A stretch of 64,000 bases of DNA, from NCBI RefSeq assembly GCF_037975245.1, contig NC_092574.1:21351713-21415712 (forward strand), given 5' to 3'. A model generated the notes under the pieces. That model saw only the letters and a program-made list of their open reading frames with translations, was not told the origin of the DNA and did not search any database. The translations under genes were made by a program, and so were the position numbers. Of the stretch, positions 57,901-64,000 are shown one piece after another (position 1 is the first letter of the stretch; every line of letters starts with the position of its first letter). Source of the DNA: Apostichopus japonicus (Eukaryota; Echinodermata; Holothuroidea; Aspidochirotida; Stichopodidae).

Positions 57901-60798
57901 GGGAGAAGCCCGCAAGAGCTCATGGATTACAAGTGTCACGTCGGGTGGCTTCCAATTCCACTCAAATTTGGAAGGATTGTAATGAATGAACTCATCAGAT
58001 CCATTTTATCACCACAAACTCTCTGTTAGTATTGTTAAACTCTGGCTGACACTCATAAGTGAATAAAAGCAAATTTAGCAGTTGCTTTTTACCCTATCCT
58101 CCGTAAAAGATTTTCCAGGGTGCATACCCATTGTTGGACGTACAGTAACAGACACGCCTGTTTTGGTGGGCGGAAGTGTTCTACCCAGGAAGACGCAGAG
58201 CATCAAGAGGTTTGCCCTTGGGCAACTTTATGATATATTTCGAGCACTTTTCTGAAATTCTTCCAGCAGAGCTTTAACCAGGGCAGGATTACAAAAGATG
58301 CAACTACGCAACCTTATGGACAGTGGAAACTTTGTTCTATGCTAGAAGCATTTCAAGAATTGTTTACATTTTACAGAATATAACAGTTTTAGTATACTAC
58401 TCTGCAACAAAATCACTGATGTTTCTCCCTGCAAAACGTCTTATCGACACACCTTAACCGAGGTCTTTTATCTTTCAGGGGATATCGGCAACGGTGCCAG
58501 GATAAAGCTCGTTCTCAATCTCATCGGGGGTAACATCATGTGTGGTCTAGCCGAAGGAATGGCCCTAGCCGAGAAGGCCGGTCTCAGTCAAAGCGTCCTC
58601 TTAGAAGTTCTAAACCTTGGTTCATTAGCAAGTCCTCTTGTTTGTGGCAAAGGCAATGGTTAGTGACAAAATAGAAGTTTTTTTTTTTACAGTTACTTTA
58701 TACCAAAACATTGCAAACCAGTTGTCACCATTTGCATGGATCTTTGAGATAACTTATTCACCTTTCACCTTTCTTACGTATTCAAAGTTTGACTTGTTTG
58801 AAGATAGGCCTATTATCCTGTGATACAACTAAAATAGAGACCTCTAACCCTGTCTGGAACTCCTCCTCCTCCCCCTCCTCTTCCCCCTCCTCCACCTCCA
58901 CCACCACCTCCACCACCTCCTCCTCCTCCCTCTCCTCCTCCCCCCCCTCCTCCTCCTCCTGAGACGTTACCTGTGATACCTGGACACGTATCACAGCAGA
59001 GGTACCTAGACCTACTCTAAGCTCTATCTCATGGATGTGGAATCACGCATAATTTTAGTGACTGTAAATGTAGTCGGCTCCTCCTACCAAACACCTTCTG
59101 GTTTTTAGTATTACTTCCTCTTTTTTCAATTCTTCAGCTATTATTGCAGGAAAGTTCCCACCAGCATTCCCTCTCAAATACCAGCAGAAAGACTTCAGAC
59201 TTGCCTTGGCAATGGCTGACCAGGTGGAGCAACCACTTCCAGTTTCCGCTGCCGCCCACGAGGTGAGTTTATCATACCTTTTACTCTTGGTCTCTTCCAG
59301 TACCTCCCCCGCCCGCCACGCACACTCCCCCCCTCCCATCTTAATTCATTTTGTTTTTATGTAAGTGTATTTATCTGTTGTTTTTGTGTGCTGTATTTTC
59401 AAAATGTTTGTATATCATGCAATGAACCAGTTGAGTACAGACCATTTCCGGGGGGGGGGGGGGGGGGGGGGCTGGCTAGTGAAGCGTAGAAACACGAGGC
59501 CTGTTCTGTCCTTCACTGCGGCATCATTCCTGAGTGTAAGAATCCACTTGAGTAAGCAAAGCAAAAACTTCAGGAGCAAAGACACTTTCTCCTTGTCTTG
59601 CTTGCCTTTTTTTTCTTTTTTTTTAGTTATTAGTAGTTTTTGTGTAAATTAATTTTGACAATTTTCTTCAAAGACAGATACATTGCATGCCCACACATGT
59701 CGTAGGCCAATTAATTTTTACCATTCAGAATTAAGCCCTGTTAATTGGGTTCTTTGGAAGCTGTCATCATAAAATCTTCATCAGTTTGTAAATTTATGCT
59801 ATATTTGTTGAAGTTGTAAGTCATGAAGGACAGATTATGTCACCATACATGTAGCTTTGAAGCACGTTGGGTAGGAAAAGGGCTTGGGGTGGGGGGGGGG
59901 AGTATAAAAGTTAATGGTGTCTTGCTGTCTTTTATAACCAGGTCTCTAATGTAATTTGAGTAATGTTCTCTTACAAAGGCCTTTGAATTTATTCTGTCTG
60001 TCCAAAAGAAGAAACGATTATCGGTGATTAGTTTTCAGCGGTCAATAAAACCGTGAAATGGCCCGATTCTTATATGCAAAAGTAGGCCAGGTATCTAAAT
60101 TATGTGAGGAATGTACCAACAGTGAAGAACCGTGAATCAAATAAATGTGATGTCATCAATGCACAGCTACAAAAAAAACAAAAAAAAGTTTTTCATTTCT
60201 TCAAAATGTGAAATCAAGTTTTCTAACTTAAAAGTTGATGAATCAGAATATGAATATTCATTGGTATTTACATAAGCTTCACAACCGCTGTAGTGGGATG
60301 TTGGTACGTCCAGACAGTAGAGTGACAGATTAAGAAAAACCATAACATTGTTGTATAATTGCCCACACCTTATGGCATCACACATTGCTTGCTTTATGGT
60401 CTCTCTCTTTACGAAACATGCAAACCTGGAATAAAATGCGGGGGTTGGAATTTGATTAAAATTCCACCAGTATGCTCAGGTTGGCTTCCTCTTGTCAAGA
60501 GCCCAAAATAAATATACCTCTGAACTATTCTTTTGATGTGTAGATGTTGGTTTTTGCAATGCAGCGGACTCTTTCAATATTTTAAACGACTTTTGAAGGG
60601 ACAGACAACAAATGAAATACAATATTTCCTGCTCGAAGCTTGATAGATGCAAATCTGCTGTGATAAATGTTTCAAACTTTGACCCATATGTTACATCCTT
60701 CCTACCTTCCTTCCTCACCACAGGTGTACAAGAGAGCAAAGAACCATGGCTTTGGTGATAGCGACATGTCTGCTGTTTATCGTTCCATCAACAAGTGA
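15931..60798 (+). CDS. GLYR1: GLYR1/NPAC: PWWP-domain nucleosome-binding protein with beta-hydroxyacid dehydrogenase domain
   Basis: Coding exons: 15931-16079, 17345-17381, 17659-17741, 18932-19064, 20304-20405, 21638-21838, 23269-23417, 25387-25486, 47341-47451, 56967-57011 (possible cassette), 57099-57200, 57479-57641, 58479-58658, 59138-59262 and 60724-60798. All junctions are GT-AG and phases agree, giving 584 residues (569 without the cassette; about 553 in human). In order: PWWP domain about 43-130 (core FPAWPG at 56-61), acidic run and AT-hook KKRGRPR at 214-220, Rossmann motif GLGLMG at 290-295, VDMSTVD near 389-395, APVSG near 416-420, [11 protein letters not shown] with Lys468 and Asn472, and C-terminal MSAVYRSIN. 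The vertebrate homologue binds H3K36me3 nucleosomes and partners LSD2/KDM1B. In-frame ATGs at 15841 and 15886 could lengthen the N-terminus. Intron 8 hosts an antisense vasorin-like gene; intron 9 hosts a DIRS element. Confidence 0.93.
19123..19459. mobile_element. TTAA-flanked MITE in GLYR1 intron 4
   Basis: A 337-bp element. The left end AGGCATTGAAGACTCG and the reversed right end AGGGTGTGAAGACTCG form imperfect TIRs, flanked by TTAA at 19119-19122 and 19460-19463. It has no coding capacity. Confidence 0.7.
19706..19808. repeat. Three imperfect copies of a 33-43 bp repeat
   Basis: The phrase CTGAGAGAACCTAGTCATT or a close variant occurs three times in about 100 bp, with T-rich spacers, inside GLYR1 intron 4. 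Confidence 0.6.
22949..23068. repeat. Tandem duplication of about 57 bp in GLYR1 intron 6
   Basis: Two adjacent copies beginning AATAAATGTACG and containing GGCCAAAATTGTTGCACTCA, differing at only a few bases. Confidence 0.75.
23880..24066. repeat. GATGAGGTGATCC minisatellite in GLYR1 intron 7
   Basis: About four or five imperfect units of 36-40 bp, each with a core like GGTGATGAGGTGATCC followed by ACTCC and a C-rich tail. It is GC-richer than its surroundings. Confidence 0.65.
26185..26335. repeat. CCTCAATATC minisatellite in GLYR1 intron 8
   Basis: Roughly ten units of 14-17 bp built on ACCTCAATATCACCTT and close variants. Confidence 0.65.
28355..28621. repeat. GAGGTTGATCTGGTCT minisatellite in GLYR1 intron 8
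   Basis: About 265 bp of roughly 16-bp units built on GAGGTTGATCTGGTCT. Because units often keep frame, the minus strand reads as a repetitive [11 protein letters not shown]-like open frame of 130 codons, which is an artefact of the repeat. Confidence 0.8.
34955..34960 (-). terminator. Possible poly(A) signal for the vasorin-like gene
   Basis: AATAAA on the minus strand about 500 bp after the stop codon. It is the nearest canonical hexamer I noticed; a weak call in AT-rich DNA. Confidence 0.25.
35454..37049 (-). CDS. Vasorin-like single-pass LRR/EGF/FN3 membrane protein, nested in GLYR1 intron 8
   Basis: One uninterrupted 531-residue frame. Order: hydrophobic signal peptide about 1-28; LRR N-cap with Cys41, 45, 47 and 54; about three leucine-rich repeats 69-126; LRR C-cap with Cys130, 132, 158 and 175; basic RRKR at 180-183, a possible furin-type site; one EGF domain with six cysteines 187-216; fibronectin III about 230-317; transmembrane helix about 369-391; acidic cytoplasmic tail of about 140 residues with NPAF at 445-448 and C-terminal VVI, a possible PDZ ligand. 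LRR-EGF-FN3-TM is the vasorin layout; vertebrate vasorin binds TGF-beta and has more LRRs, about ten. The coding sequence has no introns and lies antisense to its host. Orthology to VASN is likely but the short LRR array leaves room for a sister family. Confidence 0.85.
   Translation of the reverse strand: MKLYFFIFNLSGYFMMVLPVALGLTLAYPPHSAIPLVPQACPTRCKCNITTVNCSGLGLREIPEGIPPNTSSLDLSHNRISLLNLHRLKSLSDLRELNLRENRLTLLPAAMWSELPPLRVLDLSSNVIACSCPLDWLEKQFRSLDLNVRLVNQNTTDCDRYLKADAVRNTSLESCMIKGRRKRTPSCEDYCSNGGTCRPGREPPCQCVPPFSGRHCEVRSDDDKLSTQGEILISVDRVTTTSIAISWSSWSGRSQGRYVVEVYLESPSVQSFDREPTEVSLQSYVVERLLPGTSYRICVSALTEYKHQATCIVQVTQGIETTVMSATGPWKDDITFGSQSHDKTNSRNQFPWGGQNKEKPKAEGDEMHYAFISLASLFGVCLLLTIVIGLVYYKRVHSNLTEGDEAAPEVQHDGAETTADATGPPMEDIVLVLTGNEVHNGGVQNPAFDMFAECNGEAVAAATVEEEEMEKEMEEAADQNSKRLVRFTLPNNSQSCNHSSIQAVETQVSSNHQNVHGASNCKQSDGHFVVI
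37050..37110 (-). other. 5' UTR segment and probable 3' splice site of the vasorin-like gene
   Basis: On the minus strand a pyrimidine-rich stretch ending in CTTCCGCAG abuts position 37110, 61 bases before the ATG. This suggests that one or more untranslated exons lie farther right, so the gene is probably single-exon only in its coding part. Confidence 0.4.
38781..39097. repeat. Four-copy minisatellite of about 80 bp in GLYR1 intron 8
   Basis: Units start at about 38781, 38860, 38942 and 39021, each opening with AATACAGGGTTTGTACTTTG and ending in a CATACATTTT-like phrase. Copies differ by substitutions and small indels. Confidence 0.85.
39121..39151. repeat. Three copies of an 11-bp ATACAGTCTGT unit
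   Basis: ATACAGTCTGT and variants repeat head to tail just after the 80-bp minisatellite. Confidence 0.6.
43655..46832. mobile_element. 3.2-kb TTAA-flanked (Kolobok-like) transposon
   Basis: The left terminus AGTGGCCATGACACGAAAA and the reversed right terminus AGAGGCCATGACACGAAAA are 18 of 19 identical. TTAA flanks both ends (43651-43654 and 46833-46836). It starts with AG like the MITEs in this window. The body carries pieces of a P2RX7_C-like gene but no transposase I recognise. The Kolobok label rests on the TTAA duplication and non-CCC termini. Confidence 0.75.
44004..44893 (+). pseudogene. Broken P2RX7_C-like (P2X7 C-terminal-domain-like) cargo gene in the TTAA element
   Basis: An ATG frame (MADPEPNA) runs 27 codons to a stop at 44082. 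A shifted frame then encodes an acidic stretch ending YQFEPVKR and reaches a splice-like GTGGTAAGA near 44280. After a CCCAG acceptor at 44705, a second piece encodes [15 protein letters not shown] and NGLYTGF, preceded by an internal TGA. These phrases resemble the P2X7-receptor C-terminal domain family common in invertebrate genomes. The middle cysteine-rich block is not found. Frameshift, stop and missing middle mark it as dead. Family call is from memory. Confidence 0.55.
47452..50527. other. GLYR1 intron 9, part left of the DIRS element
   Basis: Non-coding, AT-rich. A 122-codon plus frame at 47648-48016 and a 106-codon minus frame at 48408-48088 show no domain. Sequence at about 50258-50350 resembles that at about 11625-11715 (TTTGGTTGT, AATTTGGTCAT, TTTGC-CTGGT), suggesting one old dispersed repeat. 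Confidence 0.45.
50528..50668. repeat. Left inverted terminal repeat of the DIRS element
   Basis: It begins TATTTACTTCGCTCCTCGC and pairs with 56767-56886. In the roughly 115 bp that can be compared I see one substitution and one difference in a C run; the outermost bases differ between the two ends, as is usual for DIRS. Confidence 0.85.
51257..51940 (+). pseudogene. DIRS gag-like remnant with zinc-knuckle-like N-terminus
   Basis: The frame starts [20 protein letters not shown] and continues with a second CxxC pair (PCLVC), a small zinc-binding-like module, before a stop at about 51371. Downstream the plus frames are rich in Arg, Lys, Ser and Glu but broken. A 146-bp tandem duplication (51567-51712 and 51713-51855) lies inside. 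Confidence 0.5.
51567..51855. repeat. 146-bp tandem duplication inside the DIRS gag region
   Basis: Two almost identical copies, both beginning GTACCCCTAACGGTCCCGGC. 146 is not a multiple of three, so the duplication shifts frame. Confidence 0.85.
51984..52006. repeat. Poly(A) run of about 23 bases inside the DIRS element
   Basis: An uninterrupted A run in otherwise GC-rich sequence; no target duplication was seen around it. Confidence 0.7.
53196..53292. repeat. Three spaced copies of a CTTGGCAAA-TGC-AG repeat
   Basis: CTTGGCAAACTGCTAGGAA, CTTGGCAAAGTGCCAGGAA and CTTGGCAAACTGCCAGAAA occur at about 36-45 bp spacing, inside the AT-rich insert in the DIRS element. Confidence 0.6.
54053..54300 (+). 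mobile_element. tRNA-derived SINE
   Basis: An A-box-like TTAGCTCAGTGGTTAA is followed about 40 bp later by a B-box-like GGTTCAAGTCACC, as in a tRNA head, then an unrelated tail of about 170 bp. The cloverleaf is poor, so it is not a functional tRNA gene. It lies in the AT-rich insert that replaces the DIRS reverse transcriptase region. Confidence 0.6.
54390..54615 (+). mobile_element. Second SINE-like element with TTGGGCAAGGCACTTTA core
   Basis: A tRNA-like head (GTGGTCAAGCGGTGTAGGC, then GCAGGTTTTAGTCCTGGCC) is followed by CCTTGGGCAAGGCACTTTA, a phrase I recognise from the conserved body of invertebrate SINEs. Confidence 0.55.
55100..55345 (+). pseudogene. DIRS RNase H-region remnant
   Basis: Plus-strand fragments read [20 protein letters not shown] and, in another frame, [19 protein letters not shown]. 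These resemble the block of DIRS polyproteins that follows the reverse transcriptase. Frame changes between fragments show decay. Confidence 0.55.
55540..56216 (+). pseudogene. DIRS tyrosine recombinase remnant
   Basis: Fragments in changing frames include [53 protein letters not shown] and [16 protein letters not shown], ending at a TAA at 56215 just where the ICR starts. The [13 protein letters not shown] block is where DIRS recombinases carry the conserved C-terminal part of the catalytic domain. At least one frameshift lies near 55900 and an in-frame stop near 55633. Confidence 0.7.
56212..56310. repeat. Internal complementary region (ICR) of the DIRS element
   Basis: The first half (GGTGCTAAGG to AAGTAAATA) is the reverse complement of the left outer end. 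The second half (TTCCAAAACTTACTGG to CCTGTCTCC) is the reverse complement of the right outer end. The two halves meet at about 56258. In DIRS biology the ICR is thought to guide closing of the cDNA into a circle. Confidence 0.85.
56767..56930. repeat. Right inverted terminal repeat of the DIRS element
   Basis: Inverted counterpart of 50528-50668, with a unique outer end (CTCGTCACTCGTAAATATCC through TTTTGGAA) that matches the second half of the internal complementary region. Confidence 0.85.
56967..57011 (+). CDS. GLYR1: Candidate GLYR1 45-bp glycine-rich microexon
   Basis: A polypyrimidine tract and TTTTCAG precede it, and GTGAGC follows it. The 45 bp is open in the GLYR1 frame and phase 0 on both sides, so including or skipping it keeps the reading frame. 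It would add 15 residues ([15 protein letters not shown]). It falls between SDSEALRA and IVYGEKG, a place where the human protein, as I remember it, runs on without an insert. It begins 37 bp after the right end of the DIRS element. It could be a real cassette exon or a decoy. Confidence 0.45.
58479..58658 (+). CDS. GLYR1: GLYR1 exon 13: catalytic-lysine region of the dehydrogenase domain
   Basis: It reads [19 protein letters not shown] across the junction with exon 12. This matches the beta-hydroxyacid dehydrogenase signature in which a catalytic lysine is followed four residues later by asparagine. Both are present here (Lys468, Asn472 with the microexon included). From memory, human GLYR1 has methionine and fly NDF has asparagine at the lysine position. 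Confidence 0.85.
58853..58962. repeat. TCC/CTCC low-complexity tract in GLYR1 intron 13
   Basis: About 110 bp of TCC, CACC and CCCC repeats; the opposite strand reads as an artefactual Glu/Val-rich frame. Confidence 0.8.
59448..59471. repeat. Poly(G) run of about 22-24 bases
   Basis: Nearly pure G run in GLYR1 intron 14. A possible G-quadruplex former and a likely site of assembly error. Confidence 0.7.
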
Positions 60799-61014
60799 TC
60801 TCGGGAGGGGAAATTCCGGTGGAGTATTTTGTAGTAGTTTTGTACTTCATGTATAAATGTCATTTCTGTAGCAGATTGGAGACCACCTAACCCAACCCCC
60901 CTCCTTCCCCCAACCCACTTCAAAAAGCTGCTAGTATTTTTCACAGATCTGAGCTGTAATTTTTAAATGAAAACAATCGACATATTGTACAGTTAGTTCA
61001 AACTTTACCGTTAC

Positions 61015-61020
61015 ATTAAA
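61015..61020 (+). terminator. Candidate poly(A) signal ATTAAA of GLYR1
   Basis: The common variant hexamer 217 bp after the stop codon. It is the nearest plausible signal; longer 3' UTRs are possible. Confidence 0.3.
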
Positions 61021-62991
61021 ATGAGAAAAATGCGAGGAAAAAAATGATTGTGTAAGCTTGTAAATTTGGTTGTGAAAAATTTAAGAAGGATGCGTGCGGA
61101 TTGTAATCCTCTCTCCGTAGTTTACAGATGGTTTTTTTGATCGTTTGTCAGACCAGTTTTGGCATTTGCAAAGGGGTTGTCGAAAATGATTCATTGCCAG
61201 GGGTCATCAAAAAATGACGACACATGCTTATTGATTCTGTGTTGCACTGGAGATAGCTAGCGATGGATTGGAGGGAGGGAGGGAAGAAAAATAACAAAAG
61301 AGTAAAAATCATGACATCTCTTAAAAATGATGTAGTATGCAGCAGATATAGTGACAGAGGAGACAATGAACATTGTCTACGGCAGTGACGTCTCGTTCTC
61401 TCTGAGATGCTCTACCCTACCACACATCTGCATAGATGTTAGTCTGTACATTACTGGGCGTGTTTGATCCGAACAGATATTCACTTTTATTCTTTCCCCC
61501 GTTTTGTTAACGTTTTTATTTTTTTTGTTACTAAGCCAATCATTGTGCACGAATGAAATTAAACTTATTCGAATCATGTGGTTAACCTCGGCAGATGAGT
61601 AGATGAGTAGCGGTAAATACAATCCAGTGTAAGGGTCATTTCCCCCCCAAAAGAGAAACAAATCTCTCTACCTCTCCATCTCTCTCTTCACTTCGTCTGA
61701 TATTTAACATTAACTAAAGGTTCTTGATACATCTGGTAGTAACTGTCAACCAAATTTTGAAATCATAGAAAGTTAGGGTCGACAGTCTGACCACGGAGGG
61801 AGAAACATTTGTCCGTGCGGTGGAATGGTAGATCACGGTAGTTTTGTCTCTGCCATATAAGTGTGAATTCTTTATTTATTTCAATGTAATTTTTCTTCAA
61901 CTATCTGTAAGGTAAAGAAGTTAAAAACACACATGAACTTGGATCAACATTGATAAGTGGGAAGAGAAGGATGATTATTTTTATATTGTACTGTTACAGT
62001 CATTTCTTCTTCATTTTTTCAAGTTTCATCACACCAAGTAAAATGTTGTAGGGGATCACTTGGAGTTTCAATACACATTTATGTTTGCTTGTATCATGCT
62101 GTGAGAAAAAAAGTTATCAATCCTTTATTAATACTTCACTATATATTTATATATATTTAATATATATATATATACTGAAGCCTTTATAGAATTCAAAACA
62201 CCCTCACGCTCTATTTATACTGCCAAAGCTTTGTCTGTTGAGGATGTTCGAAAGCAATCATGTATGGCACTTTATATTGCAGAGATAATGAAATAAATGT
62301 AGGTTTTGTAGATTACTTGAAAGGACCCATCATGTCACAAATGATTTCATCATCACATCTCTTCACTAAGCCAATGCTGTCTTTGTTATTAAAGTTGATT
62401 TCAGATTCCTTAGTCGTGAAGCATAAACGTCTCTTTCAAGAGTTTATATAAGTTTTCCCAGAGAACGCCGTAACCGGTGCGTCTCTACTATATTTATACG
62501 TGTGTATACTACGTTCTATAAATCTTGCATCTTGTATATTTTATCTTTGGATGGCGGATAAACCTAAGCTGTTTGTTTAGATCGACCACCGTTAACCTAT
62601 GTGACCATGCCAGATACCGTTCAACTTTTTGAGATCCAAGTTTAAGCACAACTCTGAGAGTGGCTTTCTTAAATCTCGTGAATCCATTCGCGAATGTTTC
62701 CATTGACTACGACTGTTGTCCTACTTCACGGGGGGGGGGGGGACTGGTGAGGGGCTGGGGTGGAAGGGTTGGAATGAAAGTTTTATAAATGGTGTGTCCT
62801 ACTTACTATAGTTTTGATTCTTTTAGTGTGGACAGTATCTTCCTTCTTTTCTTTTCTTTAAGTGGGATATGACTTTAAGCTTCAGAGGTTCTTGGTTCAT
62901 TTATTCTACCTCATTAGTGTGTATAGATTCTACCTTATACTACTACTAGTCTGAACTCATTAAAGTCTAGGGGGGGGGGGGGGGGGGGAGA

Positions 62992-63185
62992 TGATACAGT
63001 CCAGGAAAATCAAGATAGTCCATAGCGGACGATACAGTCCAGAAAAAAAAGAATGTACTATATATATATAGTACAGGAAATCAGACAATCCAGGGAATAT
63101 AGAAATAGTCCAGGAAAATCAATGTTATGCAGAAGAAACAAGATAGTCCAGAAAGATCAATATAGTCCAAGATATGTCCAGTCAT
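62992..63185. repeat. AGTCCAGGAAAATCAA imperfect minisatellite
   Basis: The phrase ATAGTCCAGGAAAATCAA or ATACAGTCCAG-AAAA recurs about eight times at 20-30 bp spacing, starting right after a long G run. Confidence 0.65.
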
Positions 63186-63663
63186 TCTTACCTCCACCTG
63201 TTAAATATAACATATGTTTATATAACAAAGACGGATGCTTCAATGCCTGTATGGTCAATGGATGTTAACCAAACTCGCTGGTAGCTAAGTTCACTGGTCG
63301 GTGGAAGGACGTTGGTCATTTTCGGTGCCAAGTTTGTAAAAAAAAATTTATTAATTGTCTTTTTTGAGGAATAGTTTGGGTTTTGATCGTTAATTCTTTA
63401 GAAATTTAAATTTGATTTTTGGGAGAATCCATTTGACTATTAATTTTCAGGAAGTTTGATAATGTTCAAAGTAATTTTTTTAATTCCTTTTGGAGATCAC
63501 CTCCTATGGCTTGAATTTTCAGACGCAAAGTGGTGTGTTTTCCAGATCCTTTGAAACAGTGGAGTTGAGATCTTTCTGCGGTCACAGTTTGAGAAGTATG
63601 ATACACTTTATCATTGTATAATTAATTAATTGTATAATTAACCTTGGCAAGGCTATTCAAGTG

Positions 63664-63670
<7 letters not shown>

Positions 63671-63703
<33 letters not shown>
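63671..63703. repeat. Poly(T) run of about 33 bases
   Basis: Long T homopolymer in the downstream flank. It may be the poly(A) tail of a minus-strand retroposon, but no body was recognised next to it. Confidence 0.6.
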
Positions 63704-63704
<1 letters not shown>

Positions 63705-64000
63705 TGGGATTAAAAGTAGGCTACTGCTATAAAGAGGAGAAATTAAGCAACTTGACCAGGCCGATTTATGAGTCTATTGTAAAAATACAGATTACCGATT
63801 GGGGGGATTACTACACAGATCCAACTTGACCAATCTTTAGAGGAAGTTTCTTAATGTGTCTCAATATAATCAGTGGCATCAGTTACACAGGTTCAGTTGA
63901 TCTGGAAATCTTTGCTATGTGGAATATTGACAATAACAAAGTTAAAACATTCCTTTCAAATTGAACTTTTTCCCTTAAATATTTGTTTACAGCCATTGTG

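Larger units (their letters stand above)
60799..64000. other. GLYR1 3' UTR and downstream flank
   Basis: No further gene seen. The first poly(A)-signal variant is ATTAAA at 61015; an AATAAA lies near 62271. The rest holds a (TA)n tract near 62140-62173, G runs near 62730 and 62971, an AGTCCAGGAAAATCAA minisatellite at about 62992-63185 and a poly(T) run at 63671-63703. Confidence 0.5.

Noticed and set aside
58782-58994. Glu/Val-rich open frame on the minus strand
   Set aside because: Produced by the TCC/CACC low-complexity tract.

Overview
This window is animal (metazoan) nuclear DNA. It is AT-rich, its genes are cut by GT-AG introns, and it is crowded with transposon debris, minisatellites and homopolymers. 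The protein families, a DIRS-type retrotransposon and several TTAA-flanked short elements suggest a marine invertebrate deuterostome. An echinoderm such as a sea cucumber or sea urchin is my best guess, but that rests on recollection and no search was possible. There are no operons, CRISPR arrays or prokaryotic features. Most short open frames in the window are chance.

Three genes can be supported. (1) The 5' part of an NSUN7-like RNA m5C methyltransferase-family gene lies on the minus strand, with six coding exons between 7873 and 61; its 3' half lies beyond the left edge. A strong RFX-type X-box sits 173 bp upstream of its ATG. (2) A complete GLYR1/NPAC gene (PWWP domain, AT-hook, beta-hydroxyacid dehydrogenase domain) lies on the plus strand, with about 15 coding exons between 15931 and 60798. 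It has a catalytic-type lysine at the position where I recall the vertebrate protein has methionine. It also has a candidate 45-bp in-frame glycine-rich microexon. (3) A vasorin-like transmembrane gene (LRR, EGF, FN3, TM), with its coding sequence in one exon, lies on the minus strand at 37049-35454, nested antisense inside the 21.9-kb intron 8 of GLYR1.

Layout: 1-7873 is NSUN7 exons and introns, the introns carrying two TTAA-flanked MITEs; 7874-15930 is the divergent intergenic region with a Mutator-like MITE (12251-12836, 9-bp target duplication); 15931-25486 holds GLYR1 exons 1-8 and a third TTAA MITE; 25487-47340 is intron 8, with several minisatellites, the vasorin-like gene and a 3.2-kb TTAA element carrying a broken P2RX7_C-like cargo gene; 47452-56966 is intron 9, containing a 6.4-kb decayed DIRS-like tyrosine-recombinase retrotransposon with inverted terminal repeats and an internal complementary region, itself interrupted by SINE-like sequence; 56967-60798 holds the last GLYR1 exons; 60799-64000 is 3' UTR and low-complexity flank.

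NSUN7 and GLYR1 are divergent, about 8 kb apart. The vasorin-like and GLYR1 genes may keep an old linkage, since both human genes are, as I recall, on 16p13.3. The exon models were built by hand from reading frame, splice sites and remembered homologues.
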